Source: Boesenbergia rotunda (Eukaryota > Streptophyta > Magnoliopsida > Zingiberales > Zingiberaceae). Taken from it: a stretch of DNA of 64,000 nt. The stretch's first letter is position 1; each line of letters begins with the position of its first letter. Shown in pieces: positions 12,380 to 22,136 of the stretch. The DNA is taken from the NCBI GenBank assembly GCA_024364735.1, contig JAGFNQ010005203.1, positions 156,719 to 220,718 on the forward strand, in the 5' to 3' direction. The notes beneath the pieces were generated by a model that was given only the letters and a program-made list of their open reading frames with translations, had not been told where the DNA came from and ran no database searches. Position numbers and translations under genes: made by a program.

Positions 12380-13242
12380 TATGTTTATAAGCATAGTATT
12401 GATTGAGCACCATCATAATATTAGTAATTAAGGTGAACCTAGTATTAACATAATGTTATATAACCTGTGTATTATATGAGTTACCAATCATATAATATAA
12501 TTGTCTTATATCATATAAAGCAAATGATAATAATATGAGAGCGTGTACTAATATAAGATTATTATAAATATAACTATACTAATTCCTTATCATATAAGTA
12601 TTGTCAAAATTCACCTATCATATAGATTCTTAATATGAGCCTACATATAGGATGACATGTATCATCTCAACCTATAAGTTATCACCTATACATAATATTC
12701 CATAAGCAAATTATAGGTATTATACCTATAATTTATATGATAAATAAACTATAATTTATGATATTATGTATAACCTATAGTATAGTCTCATGTAGGGAAT
12801 TATATGATAGCCTACATACATAAGATTATAACACTCTCACCTATGTTAGCGTATAGTATTAGTCCCATTATACTAATACTAATATAATCAATGGTATAAG
12901 TCATAGGGCATAACCTAAAATGATACGCATAGGGTAGTGTCCTAATTATATTAACACTTATTATAGATTATGGGTCTACTATATTTTCGTACTAATTATA
13001 AATACTAGAATTATTAACGTGTGTTTCACTATTATCTTATATATAATATATAAGATTACCTTAAGTTATTCTATGGTAATATAATAAATATGATCTCACT
13101 TATCATATAATAACCATTAACTAATATAATTCATAGCTCATGTTGTGAGCTAATATTTCGGAGGCATACCATTATTAGGTTTATCCATAATCACAATAAG
13201 CATATAATTACGCTATATGCATGTAATTATATCATAAAGTTA
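12380..13242 (+). other. AT-rich module replacing gag-protease-RT in Gypsy B
   Basis: About 0.86 kb of AT-rich DNA with no reading frame, rich in short near-palindromes such as ATAGGTATTATACCTAT near 12,714. From about 12,530 on it matches, reverse-complemented, 45,236-45,960 of element G. Pol similarity to F starts right after it, at the segment corresponding to the RNase H-integrase linker. Origin unknown. Confidence 0.75.
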
Positions 13243-13277
13243 ATTAGGACATATTGGACAAACAAAATGGTGATCCT

Positions 13278-14225
13278 TGAAGGATCGATGTGGCGTGCAG
13301 AGGGGGGGTGAATGCACTTTTTCGGATCGTTGAACTCTACACAGATGTTAGCGCAGCGGAAATAATATACAAAAGACAAATAACAATGCTAACACTTTCA
13401 GTTACTTGGTATCCACCCAGATGGGTGACTAGTCTAAGGATCCACGCCGCGAGCACCACTTTTCACTATAGAAAAGTCTCCTTTAGGTGGAGAAACCTTC
13501 ACAGCAAGAGCTTCCTCTTTACAGATGTAAAATTGAGACGAAGGAAGCAAGGAATCACTTTACAATTCGGCAGCACTTCGTTACTGTACGGAACGGTACA
13601 GACACGTGTAACGAGGCCACCTTTTATAGGTGAAAAGGACATATTTGCAGTCTGTCCAGATGCCCACCAGTCGACTGCCCCAAGGGCAGTCGACTGGCCC
13701 GGCATTAAATGCCGGCCAACGGCTAGCAAACAGCTAGCCAACGGCTAGTTTTGGGGTATACCAGTCGACTGCCCCAAGGCCAGTCGACTGGTCCAAGGCT
13801 GCGAACTCTCTGTGGGTTTTGGCAGTCGACTGCCTCAGGGCCAGTCGACTGCCCTGTCTCCCAGCTCAGCTCTAGCCACTCCGAACCCTCTCCTTCGCGT
13901 GTGCCTTCAGGTCTGCTCCCTTGGCTTACCCCTTGAAGTCCTCTTCCTCTGGCTATCGTCCCTCGGATGCGCACACAAGCCTTCCCTTGGCTTGCTTCCA
14001 TGCCACCCTTCACTTGTGCCCTTTGAAGTCCACTTCCCGGCTTGCCCTTGGAACTCTCCTCCCTCGGCTCTCGTCCCTCGGATAGGTCCACCAAGTGTGA
14101 TTCTCCAAGTCCTGCAAACTCAATCACACAAATCAAATACAACATAACACTCTAACTTTAAACTTATTCGCCCACACATCAAAACCATGATCTTCCAATC
14201 ATTTAAAGGGCCGATTGCCTCAACA
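13278..14225 (-). repeat. 3' LTR of Copia C (948 bp)
   Basis: Plus-strand TGAAGGATCGATGTGG to GCCTCAACA. It keeps a TATA box (minus strand TATAAAAG, plus 13,621-13,628) and six perfect CAGTCGACTG palindromes at 13668, 13687, 13762, 13781, 13823 and 13842, i.e. three pairs each offset by exactly 19 bp, upstream of TATA in the transcribed direction. A G-run with TGAATG near 13,305 is the U5-end motif of this family. Confidence 0.95.
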
Positions 14226-15186
14226 ATCTCCCCCTTTTTGATGTGTGGCAATATGTTTAAGTTAGAGATAAATAACAGCAATATCAATAGCAAAAGATAG
14301 CAATTGAAACATCATGAGACATAATAAACCTAAGAGGTAACCTCCCCCTTAACCTATGTCCTCTCCACAGTTTCAATTCTAATCATATTCCAAGTTAAGT
14401 TTCCACTTAACAACATCAATAAGAATGTAAGACATATCCGAACCTAAGAGGCACCTCCCCCTTAATCCATGTCTTCTCTCTAAATATTAACCTTCCAAGG
14501 TCTAAGTTAAACTAAATACCTAAAATCATCCATTTTAAGTCAAAGTTATAACTTAAACCATCCATTCTCCCCCTTTGACACCATCAAAATGATTGCCTCA
14601 AGCAACCAAACCCTGTGGTATCAAATGTGAGATTTATTGATTTCTGAATTTTTCTTACAGCTGCTGAAAAGTGCTGTACCAGTCGACTGCCCATAGGGCA
14701 GTCGACTGATACGCTATCAGTCTGAATTTACAGAATTTCTGCCGAAATTCAGAAACTCCCAGAAAATTCCAAAAATTCCAAAAATTATAAAATTTTGAGT
14801 ACATGTTAGAAATGTTATACTCTATCAGGAAAAAATATTAAACCATATAAAATTTAAAACATGCATGTCTTTTGATAAAAACCCAAAAATTTTGAAAAAC
14901 ACTACATTTTGTATCAACCTTTGAAACCAATTATGCAAATATGTGACTTTTAAAAGCATGGTACAGTATGTAAAATATAAAATGGTTTTCAAAGTTTTAA
15001 AATGTCCAACTATGATCTTTGGCAAAGTGTCCATTGATTAAACACTTGCCTCCCCCATAGTTGATCTAGTTTTGATATTTTGATACTTTGAATGGTTCAA
15101 CAATGTGCCACAAGCACAAGTGAGCCAAATGTATCACCCTAATGGATCAAACACCCTTTTTCAAAGCTAATGTGTCCAAGTTCATT
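14226..15186 (-). other. 3' untranslated region of Copia C with repeated polypurine tracts
   Basis: No gene is visible. Purine tracts on the minus strand (TCCCCC blocks on plus) occur at about 14,227-14,240 (the one abutting the LTR), 14,341, 14,456, 14,571 and 15,051. Duplicated polypurine tracts are a reported Sirevirus trait. Another CAGTCGACTG pair, again 19 bp apart, is at 14,680 and 14,699, outside the LTR. Confidence 0.75.
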
Positions 15187-17488
15187 CTATACTTCCACAA
15201 AACACATTCCAAGGCCTCGTCTTAAGGATGTAAACTCCGATTCGGGAAGAGGCTTGGTAAAGATGTCGGCTAGGTTCGACTTTGATTTAACATAGTGTAA
15301 TTCTATGTCTCCCCTTGCCACATGGTCTCTAATGAAGTGATGTTTCACTTCAATATGTTTTGTTCTAGAATGGTGAACCGGATTTTTGGTTAGGTTGATC
15401 GTGCTTACATTATCACACAAGACTTTGACCTTGGTGTAATGTAGCTCATAGTCCTCTAAGGTGTGCATGATCCAAAGGAGTTGGGAAACACATCCACCCA
15501 TTGCCACATATTCTGCTTCCGTTGTTGATAGGCAACGCATGGTTGTTTCCTACTACTCCAACTAACTAATGAGGACCCAAGAAATTGACTCCCTCCACTT
15601 GTACTCTTCCTATCTAACTTGCAACCCGCATAGTCCGAGTCGGTGTATCCAATTAGGTCAACATTTGGGGTTCTAGGATACCAAAGTCCGACATTTAGGG
15701 TTCCTTTCACATACCTTAAGATCCTTTTGACTACAATTAAATGGGACTCTTTTGCACAAGATTGGTACCTAGCACACATACCTACCGCAAAGAGTATGTC
15801 GGGTCTACTAGCGGTTAGGTATAGGAGGCTACCAATCATGCTCCTATATTGTTTAGAGTCTACCATTTTGCCTTCAAGATCACTATCCATTTTCACATTG
15901 GTTCCTATGGGTGTAGATGCTTCCTTAGTATGTTCTAAACCAAATTTCTTTAGCATCTCCTTAGCATATTTGGTTTGAAACACATGTGTACCTTCATTTG
16001 TTTGCTTAACTTGAAGGCCTAAGAAAAAGGTTAACTCTCCTACAAGACTCATCTCAAATTCATCTTCCATACACTTGATGAATTCTTGTAAGAAGTCATT
16101 ATTTGTTGACCCAAAGATGATATCGTCTACATAGACTTGGGCAACAAATATGTCCTTATCCTTAGATTTTAGGAACAATGTAGGGTCAATTGTTTCTCTT
16201 CTAAACCCCTTAGACACCAAAAATGAAGAAAGCCTCTCATACCAAGCCCGGGGGGCTTGTTTCAATCCATACAAGGCTTTTCTTAATTTGAACTCATGTC
16301 TTGGAAAGTTAGGGTCCTCAAACCCGGGGGGTTGTTCTACATAAACCTCTTCCTTAATGATCCCATTTAAGAATGCCGACTTCACATCCATTTGATGAAG
16401 TGTGAAACCCATATGAGCGGCATAGGCTAATAGAATTCGAATTGATTCTAATCTAGCTACGGGGGCATAGGTCTCATCATAATCTAATCCCTCAACTTGG
16501 TTAAACCCCCTAGCTACCAATCTAGCCTTGTTCCTAGTGATTTTACCTTGGTCATCTAATTTGTTCCTAAAAACCCATCTAGTGGTCACAATGGTACAAT
16601 CAGTGGGTCTAGGAACTAGCTCCCATACTTCACTTCTCTCAAATTGGTTTAGCTCTTCTTGCATGGCCAAGACCCAATCAACATCTCCCAATGCTTCATC
16701 AATGGTCTTGGGTTCTAATTGGGAGATTAGAGCTATTTGACTAGTTTGATCCCTAAAGTATGACCTAGTCCTCACTCCTTGAGTGACATCACCCACAATT
16801 TGGTCAATGGGATGATCATGGTGATGTCTCAAGGGTCTAGAGGTTGTGGGTTCATTTAATCCTTCTTCCTCATCCTCTAGTATGTTTCTTACTCCCCCTC
16901 GATCATTGCCCTCCAAATGTAGGTCTTGAAGTCTTTGGGCAAGGGGTTGGACTTCTTCTATATCCTTATCGATAGAAGCCTTTCTAGGGTAAGTACTAGT
17001 GGTTTCATCAAATTTGACATTTGAGGACTCCTCAATCACCTTTGTCCTCTTGTTGTACACTCTATAACCCCTACTAGTTAGTGAATACCCTACTAAGATT
17101 CCTTCATCGGCCTTTGACTCAAATTTTCTTAGGTCGTCTTTGGTGTTTAAGATGTAAACTTTACATCCAAAGACTCTAAAATAGTGGACTTGGGGTACCC
17201 TTCCATTCCAAAGTTCAAAGGGTGTTTTTCTTAAAAACCTATGTACTAACACCCGGTTTTGAATATAGCAAGCGGTGTTAACCGCTTCGGCCCAAAGGTA
17301 GCTAGGAAGAGAGTATGCATTAAGCATAGTCCTAGCGGCTTCTTGTAGGGCTCGATTCTTCCTCTCAACTACCCCATTTTGTTGAGGAGTCCTAGGGCAT
17401 GAAAACTCATGCTTGTACCCATTTTCCACACAAAATTGTGTGAAATTAGCGTTTTGGAACTCCCCACCATGGTCACTCCTAATTCGGT
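15187..17488 (-). pseudogene. pol: Copia C pol: integrase C-terminal half, RT and RNase H
   Basis: Main frame 17,429 to 15,456, then a frameshift near 15,535 into 15,540-15,187. Visible: the integrase catalytic Glu block (PQQNGVVERKNR), the integrase tail, RT from WVLAMQEELNQFE through QMDVKSAFLNG and VYVDDIIFGST, and RNase H (GYTDSDYAG, then STTEAEYVAMGG, LCDNVS, NLADIFTKPLP in the second frame). The second integrase Asp (RSDHGGE) is coded at 17,460-17,500 in a third frame, showing another indel near 17,500. RT and RNase H signature residues are intact. Confidence 0.9.
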
Positions 17489-18290
17489 TTATTTTGATGT
17501 TTTTTCGTTTTCTACCCTTTTTCCAAATCCTATAAATGTGTCTAGAGTATCATCCTTATGTTTCAAGAAGTAGACCAAGCAATATTTACTCCCTACAAGT
17601 GATGGAGTACTATGGCAATCAAATAAGTCTATATGTAAAAGTTCTAAAGGCAATGAAGTAGTAATTAAGGTTTTACCTTTGTGTGATGCTTTGGATTGCT
17701 TACCCTCTTGGCATACATCACACAACTTGTGCTTTTCGTACTTGATCATTGGGAGTCCCTTCACCAATTCTTCCTTGGCTACTCTTGCGATGTTCCTCAT
17801 GTTGATGTTTCCTAGTCTCCGGTGCCACAACCACCCTTCTTCTTCTTTGGACATGAGACACTTAACAACATTGTTAGTAGCATAAGATAGATCAAGATAA
17901 TACAAGTTTGCTTCTCTAAACCCTTCTAATATGATAGTGTTTGATTCACATTGTTTTATTACACATTTCTTAGCATGAAATTCTACTCTAAACCCGGCAT
18001 CACATAATTGACTTACACTCAATAAGTTGAACTTCATATCCTTAATCAAGAGTACTTTATGAATTGAAATAGTGGGAGATACCTCAATTGTGCCCCTACC
18101 AATGATCCTTAACTTTCCACTGTTCCCAAAGGAGACCGTTCCTTCTCTTAGGTAGCTAATAGTGGTGAACTTGCTCACATCCCCGGTCATGTGTCTTGAG
18201 CATCCACTATCTACTATCCACAAGGTTGGGGCCTCCTTCACCTTTACCTAGACAACATGGAAAACATATTCTTTTGGTACCCATATCTTA
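17489..18290 (-). pseudogene. pol: Copia C protease and integrase N-terminal half
   Basis: Begins with the protease motif WIVDSGCSRHMTGD, then the integrase finger (LWHRRLGNI...CDVCQEGKQS) and first catalytic Asp (LLHIDLFDC). After SKYCLV the frame jumps straight to YFLKHKD, so about nine residues normally lying between these blocks (the DDYSR region of relatives) appear deleted in frame. The frame then shifts near 17,500. The gag-pol junction holds a TAG (near 18,250) and a frame change near 18,340. Confidence 0.85.
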
Positions 18291-19907
18291 GATCCATAAG
18301 CATCATTTAAAAATTTCTTAGGCACCCATGCCTTCTTGGTGTTTCCCTAGCCTCTAATCTCCTAGTTGCACCAATCCTACCGGTAAGTGAAACAAAGGCT
18401 ACCTCCTTGGTCTTAGGCCTATAACCCAATCCTGCCTTGTTATATACCGCCCTTTGACTGTTGATAATCATGTCAAGGTTGCTTGATCCTACTTGAAATT
18501 TTCTGAGTGCTTTTGTGAGGTCATCTACTTGTTTCCTTAATTCCTTATTTTCATTTTCAGTATGTGAGACATGTGAAGAGGTAGAGCTAGCATGCAAATC
18601 ATTAAGTTTAATAGCTTCTACTCTAAGCATGACAATTTCTTCCTTAAGATCCTTAATTTTGCTTCTAGCCTTTGCTAAGTCCATGTTAGTGCTAGTAATG
18701 ATTTTCACTAAAGTAGAAGAGGGTAAGTGGTATACCTCACTTACCGAAGCCTCTGACTCTGATGATGATGAGGTGGAGGAGCTCTCATCTTCACTACTTG
18801 AACTCCGTTCATCGTCTGAAGAATTTGAACCATCTTGTGCCATAAGAGCGAAGTGGGAGACTTGCTCTTCTTCTTCCTCTGAGGATGAGGGATCGTCCCA
18901 GGTCGCCTTGAGGTTTGTGGCACTCTTCTCCTTTCCCTTTGACTTTTTCTTGTCACTCTTCTTCTTTTCTTCTTTCTTGTCCTCCCTCTTCTTCAACTGG
19001 GGACATTCGTTCTTCATATGTCCCTCTTGGTGACAGTTGTAGCATATGATCTCCTTGACCTTACCCTTACCTTTGGCCCCTTTCCTAGCATATGATTTGT
19101 TAGAAAAACTTTTAAATGCCTTACGAAACTTCCTTACCATGAAGGCCTCTTGGTCACTGTCCATGGAGGCGCTTGACTCCTCCGAGTCCGAGGATGATGA
19201 GTAGATCACCTTCTTCTTCTCCTTTCTCCTCCTCTTCTCTTTCTCTGCAACAAACGCAATACCTTTCTCTTTTGCTGAAATATTAGCTTGCTCGTGCAGT
19301 TCAAATTCACAAAATAAATCGTCTAATTTTACTAAGGATAAATCCCTCGACACCTTGTAAGCATCAACCATGGATGCCCACAGAGTGGTCCTTGGGAAGG
19401 CTTGTAAGACATACGTGACCATGTCCCGGTTTTCGATTTTCTCTCCAATTACATGGAGCTCGTTGATCACTTCCTTTACCCTTCCATGCAGTTGACTGAC
19501 TGTTTCGTTGCTCTTCATGGAAAGTGATTGCAATTGGGCCACCAACAAGTCCTTCTTGGCTCGTCTGGACTCGTTTGACCCCTCATTCAGTTCGATCAAC
19601 TTGTCCCATAGCTCTTTGGCGCTCTTGAACGGCCCCACTTTGTTCAGTTGCTCCTTCGAGAGCCCGCACTGCAGTGTAGTGGTGGCCTTGGCATTTGACT
19701 GGGCCCTTTTCATCACTTCTTTGGACCATGTTCTCATAGGAGTAGGATCTCCTCTTTCATCAACGGGCGCCTCGAAACCATCTGCAACACTTATCCAAGT
19801 CTCGATGTCATTCATAAGATAATATTGCATTCTACTTTCCAGTACGCGAAGTCGTTGCCGTCGAAGAACGATGGTCGTGCAGTGGAGTATCCCTCTTGAA
19901 ACGCCAT
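18291..19907 (-). pseudogene. gag: Copia C gag (UBN2 capsid, CCHC knuckle, acidic Ser-rich and coiled-coil tail)
   Basis: The natural start appears to be the ATG at 19,905-19,907, giving a short FFDGNDFAYWK-containing N-terminus. A one-base loss near 19,835 breaks this, and translation reads on from the Met at 19,830. Then follow the UBN2 capsid region (LWDKLIELNEGSNESRRAKK), basic and Ser-rich stretches, knuckle CYNCHQEGHMKNEC, a Glu/Ser-rich block (SSSEEEEEQVSH) and a predicted coiled coil before SLTGRIGA. About 510 residues, as expected for Sirevirus gag. Confidence 0.9.
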
Positions 19908-19949
19908 TTCAGATGTTCTAGTTGATTGTTAGATCTTCCAAAACGTACC

Positions 19950-19962
19950 GGCTCTGATACCA
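19950..19962 (-). promoter_or_regulatory. Primer binding site of Copia C
   Basis: Minus-strand TGGTATCAGAGCC, two bases from the LTR, complementary to initiator Met tRNA. The same spacing is seen in H and J. Confidence 0.9.
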
Positions 19963-19964
19963 AC

Positions 19965-20705
19965 TGAAGGATCGATGTGGCGTGCAGAGGGGGGGGGTGA
20001 ATGCACTTTTTCGGATCGTTGAACTCTACACAGATGTTAGCGCAGCGGAAATAATATACAAAAGACAAATAACAATGCTAACACTTTCAGTTACTTGGTA
20101 TCCACCCAGATGGGTGACTAGTCCAAGTATCCACGCCGCGAGCACCACTTTTCACTATAGAAAAGTCTCCCAAGGGCAGTCGACTGGCCCGGCATTAAAT
20201 GCCGGCCAACGGCTAGCCAACGGCTAGTTTTGGGGGTATACCAGTTGACTGCCCCAAGGCCAGTCGACTGGTCCAAGGCTGCGAACTCTCTGTGGGTTTT
20301 GGCAGTCGACTGCCTCAGGGCCAGTCGACTGCCCTGTCTCCCAGCTCAGCTCCAGCCACTCCGAACCCTCTCCTTCGCGTGTGCCTTCAGGTCTGCTCCC
20401 TTGGCTTGCCCCTTGAAGTCCTCTTCCTCTGGCTATCGTCCCTCGGATGCGCACACAAGCCTTCCCTTGGCTTGCTTCCATGCCACCCTTCACTTGTGCC
20501 CTTTGAAGTCCACTTCCCGGCTTGCCCTTGGAACTCTCCTCCCTCGGCTCTCGTCCCTCGGATAGGTCCACCAAGTGTGATTCTCCAAGTCCTGCAAACT
20601 CAATCACACAAATCAAATACAACATAACACTCTAACTTTAAACTTATTCGCCCACACATCAAAACCATGATCTTCCAATCATTTAAAGGGCCGATTGCCT
20701 CAACA
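19965..20705 (-). repeat. 5' LTR of Copia C, with promoter deletion (741 bp)
   Basis: Same termini as the 3' LTR, but about 199 bp corresponding to 13,482-13,680 are gone. The junction has CCC microhomology (CTCCCAAGG). The missing part holds the TATA box, the inferred start site and one palindrome. Four perfect CAGTCGACTG remain (20,177; 20,261; 20,303; 20,322) plus one with T for C (20,242). Confidence 0.94.
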
Positions 20706-20710
20706 ATCCT

Positions 20711-22102
20711 TGCCTTCAGAGAATCAAACAGGAGATCCTCGAAGGGAAGAGCGATGGTTTTCATATCGCCAAAGGGGGGGTACTATACCTTAGGGATCGT
20801 CTATGTATCCCTAATGATCCGGAGCTTCGAAGGAAAATATTGACGGAAGCTCATGAAACCCCTTATTCGATGCATCCAGGATCCACCAAGATGAATCAAG
20901 ATTTGAAAGAGAAGTTCTGGTGGTCCGGTATGAAGAGAGATGTGGCCCAGCATGTCAGTACTTGCATGACTTGCCAGCAAGTGAAAGCAGAACACTAGCG
21001 ACCCGGAGGAGTTCTGCAGCCACTTCCAATTCCGGAGTGGAAATGGGAAGATATCTCGATGGATTTCATTGCAGGACTTCCCCGGACTACAAATGGATAT
21101 GATGCGATATGGGTCATTGTGGACAGGCTGACGAAGTCTGCTCACTCCTTAGCAATCAGGATGACTTATTCGATTGAGCAACTGACTCAATTATATGTTA
21201 AGGAAATAATCAGACTTCATGGAGTTCCCAAGACCATCATCTCGGATAGGGATGGTCGCTTTACTTTACACTTCTGGGAGTGTGTTCAGAAGTCTCTCGG
21301 CACTAAATTGTGATTTAGCACCGCCTTTCACCCTCAGACTGATGGGCAAACTGAACGGGTGAATCAGATACTAGAAAATATGTTGAGAGCTTGTGCCCTG
21401 GATTTCAAAGGAAGTTGGTGTCGATATCTATTCTTAGCGGAATTCACGTACAACAATAGTTACCAAGCTACTATTGGAATGACACCTTATGAAGCGTTGT
21501 ATGGGAGGAGATGTAGGTCTCCGATCTGTTGGTATGAGGGTGGTGAAAAGAAGGAGATGGGGCTCACAACGGATATCATTAACAGCACCACCCGAGCTAT
21601 ACAGAATATTCGACAACGAATAGAAACTGCTCAGAGCCGGCAGAAGAGTTATGCCGATGTCCGGCGTAGACCCCTGGAGTTTAATGTTGGAGATTGGGTA
21701 TTTCTCAAAGTGGCTCCTATGAAGGGGGTGACAAGATTTGGGAGGAAAGGAAAACTAAGTCCACGCTATGTGGGGCCGTACCTGATTCTGAAAAGAGTCG
21801 GTAAAGTGGCATATGAGTTAGAGCTGCATCCAGAAATGTCAGCTATTCATAACGTATTCCATGTGTCCCTGCTTAAAAAGTGTATCCCAAATATGGACCA
21901 AGTGATCGAGCCACAGACAGTACAAGTGCAGGAGGACCTAAGTTATGAGAGCAGACCCATCCAGATTTTGGATAAGGAAGTCAAGAAGATGAGGAGTAAG
22001 GAAGTACCCTTAGTCAAGGTCCTATGGCAAAGTCAACGGTTCGAGGAAGCTACCTGGGAACGCGAGGACGAGATGAGGCGCAAGTACCCGGAGCTATTCT
22101 AA
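20711..22102 (+). pseudogene. pol: Gypsy B integrase and chromodomain fragment
   Basis: Starts in the RNase H-integrase linker. Contains the HHCC finger (HPGSTKM...CMTCQQVKAEH), the integrase core (MDFIAGLPRTTNGYDAIW, ISDRDGRF, HPQTDGQTERVN), the GPY-type tail (GDWVFLKVAPMKGVTRFGRKGKLSPRYVGPY) and a C-terminal chromodomain (VPLVKVLWQSQRFEEATWERE) ending PELF. Stops are TAG at 20,996-20,998 (CAG in F) and TGA at 21,311-21,313 (CGA expected from F). The last 247 codons are open. The chromodomain targets integration to modified chromatin in chromoviruses. Confidence 0.9.
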
Positions 22103-22123
22103 GTTCGAGGACGAACTTTCACG

Positions 22124-22136
22124 AGGTATGGGGGAT
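22124..22136 (+). promoter_or_regulatory. Polypurine tract of Gypsy B
   Basis: AGGTATGGGGGAT immediately before the 3' LTR; identical in F and G (reverse strand). Confidence 0.8.

Larger units (their letters stand above)
13278..20705 (-). mobile_element. Sirevirus-like Ty1/Copia element C inserted in Gypsy B
   Basis: Complete element in reverse orientation: 3' LTR 13,278-14,225, several polypurine tracts, pol, gag, primer site and 5' LTR 19,965-20,705. Flanked by an exact 5-bp duplication ATCCT (13,273-13,277; 20,706-20,710). Sirevirus features: UBN2 gag with CCHC knuckle and a long Ser/Glu-rich tail, RT motif YVDDIIFGST, repeated polypurine tracts and palindrome-rich LTRs. Gag-pol has frameshifts and stops, and the 5' LTR lacks its promoter. 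I see no envelope-like frame. Confidence 0.94.

Noticed and set aside
12380..13242. Organellar (mitochondrial or plastid) origin of the AT-rich module
   Set aside because: I could not recognise any organellar gene or motif in it; a database search would be needed to claim it.
13499..14147. Several frames of 60-150 codons on both strands in C and H LTRs (also 20,224-20,627 and 52,484-53,066)
   Set aside because: They arise from GC-rich palindromic U3 DNA. The codons mirror the CAGTCGACTG repeats and have no independent support.
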